DNA of 64,000 bases, from positions 62,001 to 126,000 of the forward strand of contig DXEG01000015.1 of NCBI GenBank assembly GCA_019115125.1, read 5' to 3'. This document shows positions 1 through 8,205 of the stretch, piece by piece. Below the pieces are notes generated by a model. That model saw only the letters and a list, made by a program, of their open reading frames with translations. It was not told where the DNA came from and ran no database searches. The translations under genes were made by a program, and so were the position numbers. This DNA is from Candidatus Blautia faecipullorum. Lineage in GTDB: Bacteria > Bacillota > Clostridia > Lachnospirales > Lachnospiraceae. The first letter of the stretch is position 1, and every line of letters starts with the position of its first letter.

Positions 1-289
1 CGGCTCCGGTAGTCACTACCTGCACGCCTTCCTCCACGATGACCTTGGCCACCTTGTCAGCCTCCGGGCTCATCAGCATGATATTCACGCCGAAGGGCTT
101 GTCTGTCAGCTTCTTCGCCTGACGGATCTGATCTCTCACCCACTCCGCCGGAGCCGCAGCAGCAGCGATCAGGCCAAGACCGCCCGCGTTCGACACCGCG
201 GCCGCCAGATGACATTCCGCCACCCATGCCATGCCTCCCTGAATGACTGGATATTCGATTCCTAATAATTCTGTGATTTCTGTTTTCAT
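1..289 (-). CDS. fabK: Enoyl-ACP reductase II (FabK), N-terminal part, cut by window edge
   Basis: Flavin-dependent enoyl-ACP reductase of type II fatty-acid synthesis. Only the first 96 or so residues are present; the gene continues beyond base 1. The visible N-terminus has the TIM-barrel opening of the FabK/nitronate-monooxygenase family: 'GIEYPVIQGGMAW' near residues 10-22, then 'SNAGGLGLIAAAAAPAEWV' and 'DKPFGVNIMLMSPEAD'. The start at 289 lies in the correct place for the family, with AGAGAGGG upstream. It is third in the fabH-acpP-fabK order typical of Firmicutes fab operons. The family call is secure; catalytic residues further downstream cannot be checked. Confidence 0.9.
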   Translation of the reverse strand, partial: MKTEITELLGIEYPVIQGGMAWVAECHLAAAVSNAGGLGLIAAAAAPAEWVRDQIRQAKKLTDKPFGVNIMLMSPEADKVAKVIVEEGVQVVTTGA

Positions 290-375
290 CTGAAACCCTC
301 TCTCATATTCCATAAACTTCTGCCATTATAACCTATGTAACACAGCGGATCATACCGCGCTTCGCGGTACCGCTG

Positions 376-600
376 TTATTTATGCTCTTCGATATACGCG
401 ATAACATCTCCTACAGTTGTGATCTTTTCCAGATCTTCGCTGGGGATCTCTACGGAAAATTCCTCCTCCAGCGCCATTGCCAGCTCAAAAAGATCAAGGG
501 AGTCCGCGTGAAGATCCTCTGTAAAGGAAGTGGTCTCCGTAATAGAGGACGCCTCTGCTCCTAAAGTTTCTGCTGTAAGTTCGATTACTCTTTCTAACAT
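376..600 (-). CDS. acpP: Acyl carrier protein
   Basis: Small acidic protein of 74 residues that carries growing acyl chains on 4'-phosphopantetheine. The attachment serine is Ser34 in 'HADSLDLFEL', the classic DSL motif at the start of helix II. Length and acidity fit AcpP. AGGAGAAC precedes the start. It sits between fabH and fabK on the same strand, 75 bases after fabH, so it is almost certainly the fatty-acid synthesis ACP rather than a polyketide carrier protein. The gap to fabK contains a GC-rich dyad without a T-run. Confidence 0.95.
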   Translation of the reverse strand: MLERVIELTAETLGAEASSITETTSFTEDLHADSLDLFELAMALEEEFSVEIPSEDLEKITTVGDVIAYIEEHK

Positions 601-675
601 GATTGTTCTCCTTTTCTTATGATAGTTTTTTATTTAAATTTTGTTATGAACTGTATATACCTGCCTGAGCCGGGT

Positions 676-1683
676 TTACTTTCCCCACTCAAGCACCGCA
701 GCTCCCCAGGAAAGCCCGGCTCCGAAGCCTGCCAGAACCAGTTTCTGCCCCTTTTTCAGAAGCCCCTTCCGGTTCATCTCATTCAGAAGGATCGGGATGC
801 TGGCCGACGAAGTATTGCCGTATTCCTGAAGGTTCATGGGAAATCTGGCCATGTCTGTTTTCAGCCTTTTGGCCACTGATTCCACGATCCTTTTGTTTGC
901 CTGATGGAGGATGAACCAGTCGATATCCTCCTCGGACAGCTCATTCGCGTCCAGAACCTCCCGGATCACCTCGGGAACCTTCCGCACCGCGAACTGGAAC
1001 ACTGCCTTTCCGTCCATGGAAATATAGTTTCTCCCGTTTCCCGCGGCAGTCTCTTCCCCGGAGCTGTCTCCCGGAAGATTTCCGGTTTTCTCTCCCTCTG
1101 TCACATTCAGCCCCCGGCAGAGAAGCGCCGGTCCGCCTTTTCCATCGGAATGTGCCGCGGAGATCCAGTTTCTCCCCTCCGCAGCTTTCAAAAGCGCGGC
1201 GCCGGAGCCGTCTCCAAAAAGGATACAGGTTCCCCGGTCCTCCCAGTCTACCACCCGGGAAAGACATTCGCTTCCTACCACAAGTATTGTGCTGTATATT
1301 CCGGCGGCGATATAGGCCTGGGCTGTCTGATAGGCAAACAGGAACCCGCTGCAGGCTGCGTTCAGATCGAAGCATACGGCGTTGACCGCCTGAAGTTTTT
1401 CCTGTATCTCACAGGCGGCGCAGGGAAAAATATGATCCGGCGTCGCTGTGGCAGCCAGGATCATGTCAATTTCTTCCGGCTTCACTCCGGCCTCCTCTAT
1501 GGCCTGTCTGCCGGCCTCAGCCGCCATGGATGAGGTCGTCTCCTCCACGGCGATCCGGCGGCGGGCCACTCCGGTCCGCTCCTGTATCCACTGATCGCTT
1601 GTGTCCACAAACTGTGCTATCTCGTTGTTATCCAGGACACGGTCCGGCACGCACGCCCCGGTTCCGCAAATCACACCTGTCAT
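676..1683 (-). CDS. fabH: Beta-ketoacyl-ACP synthase III (FabH)
   Basis: Initiating condensing enzyme that joins acetyl-CoA (or another acyl-CoA primer) with malonyl-ACP. From the start chosen here the protein has 335 residues. The catalytic triad is visible: Cys111 in 'NAACSGFLF', His in 'WFILHQANKRI' and Asn in 'EYGNTSSASIP'. The start at 1683 is preferred to one 57 bases upstream because AGAGGAGA lies 8 bases before it and residue 1 then matches the family N-terminus. First gene of the operon, directly downstream of a consensus promoter with a FabT-like operator, so it is probably repressed when long-chain acyl-ACP accumulates. Confidence 0.95.
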   Translation of the reverse strand: MTGVICGTGACVPDRVLDNNEIAQFVDTSDQWIQERTGVARRRIAVEETTSSMAAEAGRQAIEEAGVKPEEIDMILAATATPDHIFPCAACEIQEKLQAVNAVCFDLNAACSGFLFAYQTAQAYIAAGIYSTILVVGSECLSRVVDWEDRGTCILFGDGSGAALLKAAEGRNWISAAHSDGKGGPALLCRGLNVTEGEKTGNLPGDSSGEETAAGNGRNYISMDGKAVFQFAVRKVPEVIREVLDANELSEEDIDWFILHQANKRIVESVAKRLKTDMARFPMNLQEYGNTSSASIPILLNEMNRKGLLKKGQKLVLAGFGAGLSWGAAVLEWGK

Positions 1684-1728
1684 GGTCTGCTCTCCTCTCA
1701 CAATATCTTCTAATTCAAGACTCGTCCT

Positions 1729-1773
1729 CTTTGCAAGCAAGCCTGCATTGGATTTTTGTCTATTTGCCCCTGA
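1729..1773 (+). repeat. 45-bp dispersed repeat, copy 1
   Basis: Matches the reverse complement of 63871-63915 at 40 of 45 positions (core AAGCAAG-C-TGCATTGGA). It lies in the leader between the fab promoter and fabH. Confidence 0.7.
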
Positions 1774-1797
1774 AGCATCATTTTAAAAATAAAATAT

Positions 1798-1838
1798 TTT
1801 GATTATCAAAGTATAATCCCGTAAAAGAGCCTTGTCAA
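1798..1838 (-). promoter_or_regulatory. fab operon promoter with FabT-type operator
   Basis: Reading the minus strand: -35 TTGACA (1833-1838), 17-base spacer, -10 TATACT (1810-1815), followed at once by the palindrome TTTGATAATCAAA (1798-1810). The palindrome matches the known FabT (MarR family) operator of streptococcal and lactococcal fab genes. Bound repressor would cover the end of the -10 box and the start site. The leader from here to fabH is about 110 bases. Confidence 0.8.
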
Positions 1839-1902
1839 GAGAAATGATGACGAAAAAAGCGAAATTTTGTGCCGGATATTTTGCTCTTTACAAAATCACC
1901 AA

Positions 1903-1930
1903 AAAATCACCCTGACGCCGGGGTGATTTT
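1903..1930 (-). terminator. Rho-independent terminator of the ABC importer operon
   Basis: A 10-bp stem (AAAATCACCC pairing with GGGTGATTTT) with an 8-base loop, followed on the minus strand by T-rich sequence. It lies 33 bases after the stop of the last ATPase gene and isolates this operon from the fab promoter. Confidence 0.8.
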
Positions 1931-1962
1931 GGGGATCCGTTTATATGAAAACCGATAGTTTT

Positions 1963-2721
1963 TTACAGAACCGAATCTATCAGCTTTTTCGTATATTCCA
2001 TCTGGGGATGGTTGATGATCTCGTCAGGAGTTCCGTATTCCACCACTTTTCCCTGAGAGAGTACCAGAACCTTCTCACAGAAGGCCTGCACCAAAGCCAG
2101 ATCATGGCAGATCAGCAGAAATGAGAGTTTCTCTTTTTCCTTCAGCTCTGTCAAAAGCTCCAGGATCTGTTTCTGAACGGTAACGTCCAGAGCGCTGGTG
2201 GCCTCGTCGCATATCAGGATAGCAGGCTCTACGGCCAGGGCTCTGGCAATAGCCGCTCTCTGACACTGGCCGCCGCTGACCTGATGGGGATACCGGTCCG
2301 CAAATTCCGGCGTCAGGCCGCATCTCTGAAGGAGAGCCTCTGTCCTTTTTCTGGCCTGCGCCTTACTCATACCCATATTCCGCAGACTTTCACCAACCCC
2401 GTCTCCCAGGGTACGGCGGGGATCAAAGGATTCCGCCGACATCTGAAACACCATCTGCATAGCTTTATAGGTTTCCCTCAGCTCCCGCCCCTTCACATCG
2501 GTTATATCCTTTCCATTCAGAAACACTTTTCCCTCTGTAATACTCAGAAGATGGGTAAGCAGCTTCGCGATTGTGCTTTTTCCCGAGCCGGATTCGCCTA
2601 CAATTCCCAGACATTCCCCCTTCTCCAGAGAGAAGCTGACGTCGTCCACTGCTGTAAATGATTTTTTTCCTGTGACGAACACCTTTTTCAGGTGCTGCGC
2701 CTGTAAGATTGTCTCTGCCAC
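1963..2721 (-). CDS. Peptide/nickel-type ABC transporter ATPase (DppF/NikE-like)
   Basis: One of the two nucleotide-binding subunits of a dipeptide/oligopeptide/nickel-family importer. The 252-residue protein shows Walker A 'GESGSGKST', signature 'VSGGQCQRAAIARAL' and Walker B 'ILICDEATSALD', with the H-loop 'LLICHDLALV'. It starts with GTG at 2721, chosen because GGAGG lies 7 bases upstream. Last gene of a five-gene minus-strand operon, 15 bases after the partner ATPase, and followed by a terminator. Substrate cannot be read from an ATPase. Confidence 0.9.
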   Translation of the reverse strand: MAETILQAQHLKKVFVTGKKSFTAVDDVSFSLEKGECLGIVGESGSGKSTIAKLLTHLLSITEGKVFLNGKDITDVKGRELRETYKAMQMVFQMSAESFDPRRTLGDGVGESLRNMGMSKAQARKRTEALLQRCGLTPEFADRYPHQVSGGQCQRAAIARALAVEPAILICDEATSALDVTVQKQILELLTELKEKEKLSFLLICHDLALVQAFCEKVLVLSQGKVVEYGTPDEIINHPQMEYTKKLIDSVL

Positions 2722-2736
2722 GCCCCGCCTCCGTTT

Positions 2737-3534
2737 TTAAGCACGTTTTAAATGCAGAACGGAGCTCATCAGCTTTCTGGTATAGGGATTCTCCGAATGT
2801 CTCAGCACCCGTTCTGTTTCCCCGTAATCCATCACCGTACCGTTCTGCAGAACCAGAACCTGATCCGCCATGGCGCGGACCACTCCGATATTATGTGTAA
2901 CAACGATCATTGCCGTGTGATATTCCGCCCTCATCAGCTTCAGCTCCTCCACTACCTGTTTCTGAACTGTCACATCAAGGGCGCTGGTAGGCTCGTCAGC
3001 CAGAAGGAGTCTGGGCTTCTGCATCATCGCCATACAGATGCCCACCCTCTGGTTCATGCCTCCCGACAGCTCGAAGGGATAGCTGTCAAGTACTCTGCCG
3101 CTGTCGGAGAGACCTATTTTCTGCATGATCTCTTTTGCCCTCCTGCGTGTCTCCTGCTTTGACACCTTCTCATGGGCACGGACAGCCTCGTGTATTTGGA
3201 CGCCTATTGTGCGTACCGGACAAAGCGCCGCGCCGCAGTCCTGAAAGACCATTCCGATTTCCGGGCCCAGAAGCTTTCTTTTATTTTTTTCGGGCATGTC
3301 CACAATATTTTCACCTTTATACCAGATATCCCCCTCTGTGACCATTCCGGACGGTCCCAGAAGCCCCAGGATCCCTCTGATGACCGTACTTTTTCCGCTT
3401 CCGGATTCACCCACGATTCCCAGAATTTCTCCCTGGCCGAGGGTAAAGCTCACATCCTTTACAACCGGCTTTCCATTGTAGCAGATTGTCACATGCTCCG
3501 CATGAAGTAATGGTTCCATTTCTTTCTTATTCAA
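2737..3534 (-). CDS. Peptide/nickel-type ABC transporter ATPase (DppD/NikD-like)
   Basis: Second nucleotide-binding subunit, 265 residues. Walker A is 'GESGSGKSTVIRG', the signature is 'LSGGMNQRVGICMAMM' and Walker B is 'LLLADEPTSALD'. The C-terminus lacks the long Cys-rich oligopeptide-ATPase tail, which fits NikD-like forms. A TTG at 3534 with GGAG 7 bases upstream is used as the start; an ATG at 3519 is an alternative. The gene overlaps the end of the binding-protein gene by 8 bases, so the two are translationally coupled. Confidence 0.9.
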   Translation of the reverse strand: MNKKEMEPLLHAEHVTICYNGKPVVKDVSFTLGQGEILGIVGESGSGKSTVIRGILGLLGPSGMVTEGDIWYKGENIVDMPEKNKRKLLGPEIGMVFQDCGAALCPVRTIGVQIHEAVRAHEKVSKQETRRRAKEIMQKIGLSDSGRVLDSYPFELSGGMNQRVGICMAMMQKPRLLLADEPTSALDVTVQKQVVEELKLMRAEYHTAMIVVTHNIGVVRAMADQVLVLQNGTVMDYGETERVLRHSENPYTRKLMSSVLHLKRA

Positions 3535-5071
3535 TGTTCAGCTCCGCTGTAATCTCATAGTAGTCGCAGGGATGAGGATTGATTCCTGTGACGTTTGCTT
3601 TCGTTACGATGCCCATATTCAGATGAGCCACAAAGAAGAAGGAAGCGTCGTCCAGGATCTTCTGCTGCAGCTCCACCGCCAGCTCTCCTCTCTCTTCCTG
3701 GTCAAAGGTCTTATGAAGAGTTTCCACCAGGCCGCTGACCTCCTCATTCTGATAATTTCCATAGTTCTTTGCCCCTGCCACCGTACTGGTAAAGAAATAC
3801 TCCGGATCTCCTGTGGGAGCCGTGGTTGCGGAACTGATATAAAGATCAAACTCTCCGTTTTCCGCGTAGGTCATATGATCCGGCGTGTTGTTGATCTGTA
3901 CGTCGATACCTATGTTTTTCAGAGTTTCCTGGGCGTATATGGCAAGGAGCGGCTGCTCCAGGCGGTTCGGATATGTCAGCCAGTTAATTGTCAGCTTCCG
4001 GCCGTCTTTGTCCACATAGCCGTCTCCGTCCGTGTCCGTCCAGCCGGACTCCTCCAGCAGAGCCTTCGCTCCCTCAGGATCATAGCCCGGAGCGGTCACG
4101 GCCTCGTTTCCATAGGAAAAGCTGCCTGGAAACGCTCCCACAGCCGGAATACACCTTCCATACGCCAGCACATTGCAGAACTGCTCGCGGTCGATACCCA
4201 TTTCAATGGCTTTTCTCACATTGATATCCTGAACGATCTCAGAATCCATATTAAACTGCCCGAAAAAGCAGCGGCTCGTGGGAACTGAACTGATCGCATA
4301 CTCCGGATTATTCTCAAAAAGCGGATAGTTGTCGTACTGAAGGCCGTAGGTTCCCTGAATATCCCCTGTCTGCAGGGCGGCCGCCAGGGAACCGGCGTCG
4401 GAAAATGATTTTACGATCACGTTGTCCACATTCACCTCTCCGCCCCAGTAGTTCTCATTCTTTACAAGATGGATCTCCGTGGGCGTCACCTCCTCGGCGA
4501 TATAGGGGCCCGTGCCGGAAACATTGGCGTAGCCTGCCTCCCCTTCGATCCCGGCCTCCATATCGATCACAGCGCCGTAGGGATCTCCCAGATAATTGAT
4601 AATGGCCGGACAGGGCTCCTCCGTTACAATAGTCAGGATATTTCCCTCCGCCTCCATATGGTCGATCAGCAGATCATAGGGAGCCCGGTCATGCACCTCG
4701 ATCAGATGCTCAAAACACTCCTTCACCGCCTGAGCGTCCATAGTACGTCCGCTGGAAAACCGCACTCCGTCGCGGAGAGTGATCTTTACGGTAGTGTCGT
4801 CCACAAACTCGTAGTCGGTCGCCAGCCACGGCTCAATTTCCATGTTGTCGTTATACTTAAAAAGGGTCTCGCCCACACCGTACCGGAGAGCGCTCCATCC
4901 GGAATAGTTGTCGTGGGGATTCAGCCCCGCGTCGCCCTGGGCTTCGCCATAGCCTACTGTTCCATAGACAAACGTCTTTTCCTCCGCGGCGGACACACTG
5001 ACTCCCGGCGCCGCTGCCGTCCCGCAGATCATCGCGCATGACATAAGAACTGCCGTGATTTTCTTTTTCAT
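3527..5071 (-). CDS. Extracellular solute-binding protein, family 5 (peptide/nickel type)
   Basis: Substrate receptor of the importer, 514 residues. An N-terminal signal peptide ends near 'VSVSAAEEK'; no canonical lipobox is seen, the nearest Cys being in 'LMSC' and 'MICG'. The mature part has the SBP family 5 core: 'GVGETLFKYNDNMEIEPWLAT', 'VKITLRDGVRFSSGR', 'GTGPYIAEE' and 'FNMDSEIVQDINVRKAIEMGID'. The start at 5071 is chosen because GAGGTG lies 7 bases upstream; a GTG 9 bases earlier overlaps that site. Gene order B-C-binding protein-D-F matches several nickel, metallophore and peptide systems. The ligand may be a dipeptide, a metal chelate or another small amino-acid derivative; the sequence does not decide. 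Confidence 0.88.
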   Translation of the reverse strand: MKKKITAVLMSCAMICGTAAAPGVSVSAAEEKTFVYGTVGYGEAQGDAGLNPHDNYSGWSALRYGVGETLFKYNDNMEIEPWLATDYEFVDDTTVKITLRDGVRFSSGRTMDAQAVKECFEHLIEVHDRAPYDLLIDHMEAEGNILTIVTEEPCPAIINYLGDPYGAVIDMEAGIEGEAGYANVSGTGPYIAEEVTPTEIHLVKNENYWGGEVNVDNVIVKSFSDAGSLAAALQTGDIQGTYGLQYDNYPLFENNPEYAISSVPTSRCFFGQFNMDSEIVQDINVRKAIEMGIDREQFCNVLAYGRCIPAVGAFPGSFSYGNEAVTAPGYDPEGAKALLEESGWTDTDGDGYVDKDGRKLTINWLTYPNRLEQPLLAIYAQETLKNIGIDVQINNTPDHMTYAENGEFDLYISSATTAPTGDPEYFFTSTVAGAKNYGNYQNEEVSGLVETLHKTFDQEERGELAVELQQKILDDASFFFVAHLNMGIVTKANVTGINPHPCDYYEITAELNIE

Positions 5072-5093
5072 TTCTGTCACCTCGTATTTTCTT

Positions 5094-5954
5094 TTATTTT
5101 GACCTTTGTTTCGGATCCATATAATCTCTCAGGGTATCTCCCAGAAGATTAAATATCATAACTGTTACGAAAATCGCGCAGCCGGGAGCCAGAACCATCC
5201 AGGGCGCCACCTGGAGAAGATTTCTTCCCTCGTTGATCATACTGCCCCATTCCGCCATAGGAGGCTTTACTCCAAGTCCCAAAAAGGACAGTCCCGCAAG
5301 CTCCATCATCATGGTTCCGATATCCAGCACAGCCGTTACCAGAACCGGCCCCGCTATATTTGGCAGCATATGCCGGAAAAGAAGCTTCGGCGCCGTACAC
5401 CCCGACAGTCTCGCCGCCATCATATAGTCGGACTCCTTCTGAGCCAGCGCAAGGCCTCTGGCAAGTCTGGCGAACTTCGGCCAGCTTATGACCGCGAGGG
5501 CAATGACCGCATTGTGAATACCCCCGCCCAGCACTCCCGCCACCGCAAGGGCGAATACAAGACTTGGGAACGCAAGAAAGAGATCGGAAATGCGCATCAG
5601 GATCATATCTGTCTTTCCGCCCCGCCATCCGCATATCAGACCGATCGCCGTGCCTCCCGCAGCCGTTACGGCCACCAGAAGAAGGGTGGCGTAAACGCTG
5701 ACTGTGCTTCCAGTGATCACGCGGGAAAGCAGGTCTCTTCCATAGCGGTCTGTGCCAAAGGGATGCGCCAGACTGGGCGGCTTCTGGGCCTGCATCAGAT
5801 CCTGCGCATAGGGATCATAGGGACAGATGTATTGCGCAAAGGCCGCCGCGGCCAGAAGAAGCGCCGCGAGAACCGCGAAAAACAGCAGCTTGCCCTTCAC
5901 ATGATTTTTCTTTATTTTCTGCTTCCTCACCGTAACCGGCGCGGCTGTACTCAT
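5094..5954 (-). CDS. ABC transporter permease (DppC/NikC-like)
   Basis: Inner-membrane permease subunit of 286 residues. One N-terminal helix ('LLFFAVLAALLLAAAAFA') is followed by the short 'HPFGTDRYGRDLLSRVITGS' segment typical of DppC/OppC/NikC, and then a five-helix BPD_transp_1 domain carrying the EAA-like loop 'AARLSGCTAPKLLFRHMLPN'. Its ATG overlaps the stop of the preceding permease gene by four bases, indicating coupled translation. The binding-protein gene follows after 22 bases. Confidence 0.92.
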   Translation of the reverse strand: MSTAAPVTVRKQKIKKNHVKGKLLFFAVLAALLLAAAAFAQYICPYDPYAQDLMQAQKPPSLAHPFGTDRYGRDLLSRVITGSTVSVYATLLLVAVTAAGGTAIGLICGWRGGKTDMILMRISDLFLAFPSLVFALAVAGVLGGGIHNAVIALAVISWPKFARLARGLALAQKESDYMMAARLSGCTAPKLLFRHMLPNIAGPVLVTAVLDIGTMMMELAGLSFLGLGVKPPMAEWGSMINEGRNLLQVAPWMVLAPGCAIFVTVMIFNLLGDTLRDYMDPKQRSK

Positions 5955-6895
5955 GCGGCGTCACCTCCCAGCTTCACCCGTGGATCCAGATAATGATAAA
6001 TAATGTCCGTGATCAGGTTCACCGCCACATAGATCACCGCCATCCAGGCCACATAGGCCTGGATGATCGGATAATCACGCATGGTGATGGCGTCCACCGC
6101 CATTTTTCCCACGCCGTCCCACATGAAAATGGTTTCAATAATCGTCGTTCCTCCCAGAAGGCTGCCTATTGAGAGAGCCAGCAGGGTGATGATCGTCAGC
6201 ATAGAGGATTTCATGACGCTTTTCCAGATAATAATGTGTCCGCGCACTCCCCTGGCCCTGGCTCCCGCCACATAATCTTTGTTCAGCTCCTCCAGCACCG
6301 TCGCCCGAACCTGTCTCGTGTACTTGGAAGCCATGGAAACGGCAAGAGTCAGCGTAGGCAGAACGATGCTCTGTCCAAGATTGTCGTTCGCGACGACAGG
6401 AAACCATCCTAGCCGTATGGAAAAAAAATACATCAACACCATGGCGGCAAAAAAATTCGGCATGGAATTTCCGATAAAACTTAAGAAACGGATCAGATAG
6501 TCTGTCCACCTGTTATGCTTTACCGCCGACAAGATACCCAGGGGAACCGCCAGCAGGATCGTAAGAATTACCGATGACGCCGTTAGCTGGATTGTGGCCG
6601 GAAGCTTGGGTACGAATGTTTCGTACACATCTCTTTTTGATACATAGCTTTTTCCCATGTCGCCTGTGGCCATTCCGGCGAACCACCTGGCATACTGGAC
6701 GAGAAACGGCTGATCCAGACCGTACTCTGCCTTCGCCTGATCGATCACCTCCTGGGGAACATTGACGCCTGCGTTTTCATACATATAAGTAACCGCGTCG
6801 CCTCCCGCAAGGCGCATCATGGCAAAGGACAAAAATGTAATGCCGATCAGTATGGGAATAAGCTGCAGGAGTCTCTTCAGAATATATTTCCCCAT
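5951..6895 (-). CDS. ABC transporter permease (DppB/NikB-like)
   Basis: First gene of the importer operon; 314 residues. It opens with the conserved 'KRLLQLIPILIGITFLSFAM' helix and contains 'VTYMYENAG..IDQAKAEYGLDQPFLVQYARW' and the EAA loop 'ARARGVRGHIIIWKSVMKSS' of DppB/NikB permeases. The frame is open 102 bases further upstream, but that extension is encoded by the 36-bp repeat region and has no ribosome site; the ATG at 6895 has AAAGGGG 10 bases upstream and starts exactly where the family does. Confidence 0.92.
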   Translation of the reverse strand: MGKYILKRLLQLIPILIGITFLSFAMMRLAGGDAVTYMYENAGVNVPQEVIDQAKAEYGLDQPFLVQYARWFAGMATGDMGKSYVSKRDVYETFVPKLPATIQLTASSVILTILLAVPLGILSAVKHNRWTDYLIRFLSFIGNSMPNFFAAMVLMYFFSIRLGWFPVVANDNLGQSIVLPTLTLAVSMASKYTRQVRATVLEELNKDYVAGARARGVRGHIIIWKSVMKSSMLTIITLLALSIGSLLGGTTIIETIFMWDGVGKMAVDAITMRDYPIIQAYVAWMAVIYVAVNLITDIIYHYLDPRVKLGGDAA

Positions 6896-6925
6896 GATAC
6901 CCGCCCCTTTCTGTGATTTATCTTC

Positions 6926-7033
6926 AGGATGTAGCTGCGCACATCCTCTGTTTGCCATTAGAGGATTCAGCGGCTCACATCCTCTGTGTATCATCAAAGG
7001 ATCCAGCGGCTTACACCCTCATGAAATAGATTC
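6926..7033. repeat. Three tandem 36-bp imperfect hairpin repeats
   Basis: Units begin at 6926, 6962 and 6998 with a strict 36-base period. Each starts AGGAT and carries GCxxACATCCT or a variant. In units 1 and 2 the opening AGGAT(GT) pairs with (AC)ATCCT, forming small stem-loops. The array lies 31 bases upstream of the dppB-like start in its leader or promoter region. The third unit is more diverged (ACACCCT). Role unknown; regulator or RNA-binding sites are possible. Confidence 0.7.
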
Positions 7034-7061
7034 CCGCGGCAGCGTCTCCGCTTCCGCCATC

Positions 7062-7125
7062 AAAAAGAATAGCAGACCCTCCCCGCCGGAACAAGCCCGG
7101 CCGGGGGATATCTGCTATTCTTTTT
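7062..7125. terminator. Bidirectional-type terminator after the LysR gene
   Basis: Perfect 15-bp arms AAAAAGAATAGCAGA (7062-7076) and TCTGCTATTCTTTTT (7111-7125) enclose a GC-rich inner region that can also pair (CCGCCGG/CCGGCCGGGG). T-runs follow on both strands. It terminates the minus-strand LysR gene that ends at 7159. Confidence 0.8.
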
Positions 7126-7158
7126 CTTCATAAATATTTATATTTCAGGAATACCTGT

Positions 7159-8064
7159 TCACTGCAGTCTGTCCGCCAAAAAGTGAATCAGTTCCTCTAT
7201 TTCTTCGGCTATATCCTCCCCTTTATGGCGGATATAGCCGAAGATCACTTTATTTGCCTCAGTATCCAGAGGAATTCCGGGCGTATCTCCCATTTCTCTT
7301 TCCGAAAGATATTTCCCGCTTATATTGGACACATTCGCTTTTTTCAGCATTTTTTCCATAATGTAGTCGCTGTTGGTTACTACGGAAATATCCAGGCTGC
7401 TCCAGGAAAAAGAAGGCTTCTCTTCCGCTGTCTTAAAGTTCAGGAATTCATCCTGATAGTTCTGGATGAACCGCAGCCCCTTCAGATCTTCCGGTTTGGC
7501 AAAGCTTCTCATGGAATGAAAAAGACCGCTTCCGCCGCCCGGATACAGCATCAGCGCCGTCGCGTGCATCGGCACGAATTCCAGCCGGTTTCTTGACAGC
7601 TCATAGAGAAAATCCTCTTTCTGCTGCTCCAGGATATAGACAAAGCCCACATCATCCAGATAGTCCCTCATTCTCTCCATCACGGTTCGGACTCCCGCCG
7701 TATAGATCTGAAAATGATAGTTCTTATCATAATTTTCATTATAAAAGTCCACGAACTGATTGGCGAACCAGGAGCTTGGATTCAGAGAAATCCGGATCCA
7801 TTTCGTCATGCCGTGTTCCGCCATTCCCTCCAGCGCCCGGATCTCTCCCAGGATCTTAGAGGCATGACGGTAAAACTTTTTTCCGGCGGCTGTCAGGCGT
7901 ATCCCTCTGGGAAGCCGTTCAAATAACTGCAGCCCAAGAGAGTCCTCCAGTCCTTTGATCACCTTGCTCACACTGGGCTGGGTAGAATATAAGATTTTCG
8001 CGGCCTCGCTGACGGAACCTGCTTCCGCGCAGGCCATAAAATACTCAAGCTGTTTGATGTCCAT
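7159..8064 (-). CDS. LysR-family transcriptional regulator
   Basis: A 301-residue regulator. The N-terminal winged helix-turn-helix is clear: 'MDIKQLEYFMACAEAGSVSEAAKIL' followed by 'STQPSVSKVIKGLEDSLGLQLFERLPRGIRLTAAG'. Residues about 90-295 form the effector-binding domain, which is rather divergent. It lies between the importer operon (downstream, separated by a terminator) and the AstE-methyltransferase fusion gene (upstream, 141 bases), all on the minus strand. It is therefore the natural candidate to control one or both, perhaps through the 36-bp repeats; no effector is inferable. Confidence 0.9.
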   Translation of the reverse strand: MDIKQLEYFMACAEAGSVSEAAKILYSTQPSVSKVIKGLEDSLGLQLFERLPRGIRLTAAGKKFYRHASKILGEIRALEGMAEHGMTKWIRISLNPSSWFANQFVDFYNENYDKNYHFQIYTAGVRTVMERMRDYLDDVGFVYILEQQKEDFLYELSRNRLEFVPMHATALMLYPGGGSGLFHSMRSFAKPEDLKGLRFIQNYQDEFLNFKTAEEKPSFSWSSLDISVVTNSDYIMEKMLKKANVSNISGKYLSEREMGDTPGIPLDTEANKVIFGYIRHKGEDIAEEIEELIHFLADRLQ

Positions 8065-8205
8065 ATAATTTTAATCTCTCCGTTTAACGCCAGTGCGAAA
8101 GGCAGTAATTCTCACGCTCCTGATTTTTTTAACTGAACCGATTAAAGCTCCAGACCTTGTAATCCCAGTAATTTTCAATTTCTTCTTTCTCGGGGCGCCG
8201 ACATG

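Noticed and set aside
342-376. GC-rich dyad between acpP and fabK as a terminator
   Set aside because: There is no T-run on the minus strand and the genes belong to one operon; it may affect relative expression at most.
6896-6997. Longer N-terminus for the DppB-like permease
   Set aside because: The extra 34 codons are encoded by the tandem repeats and lack a ribosome site; the family starts at the ATG at 6895.
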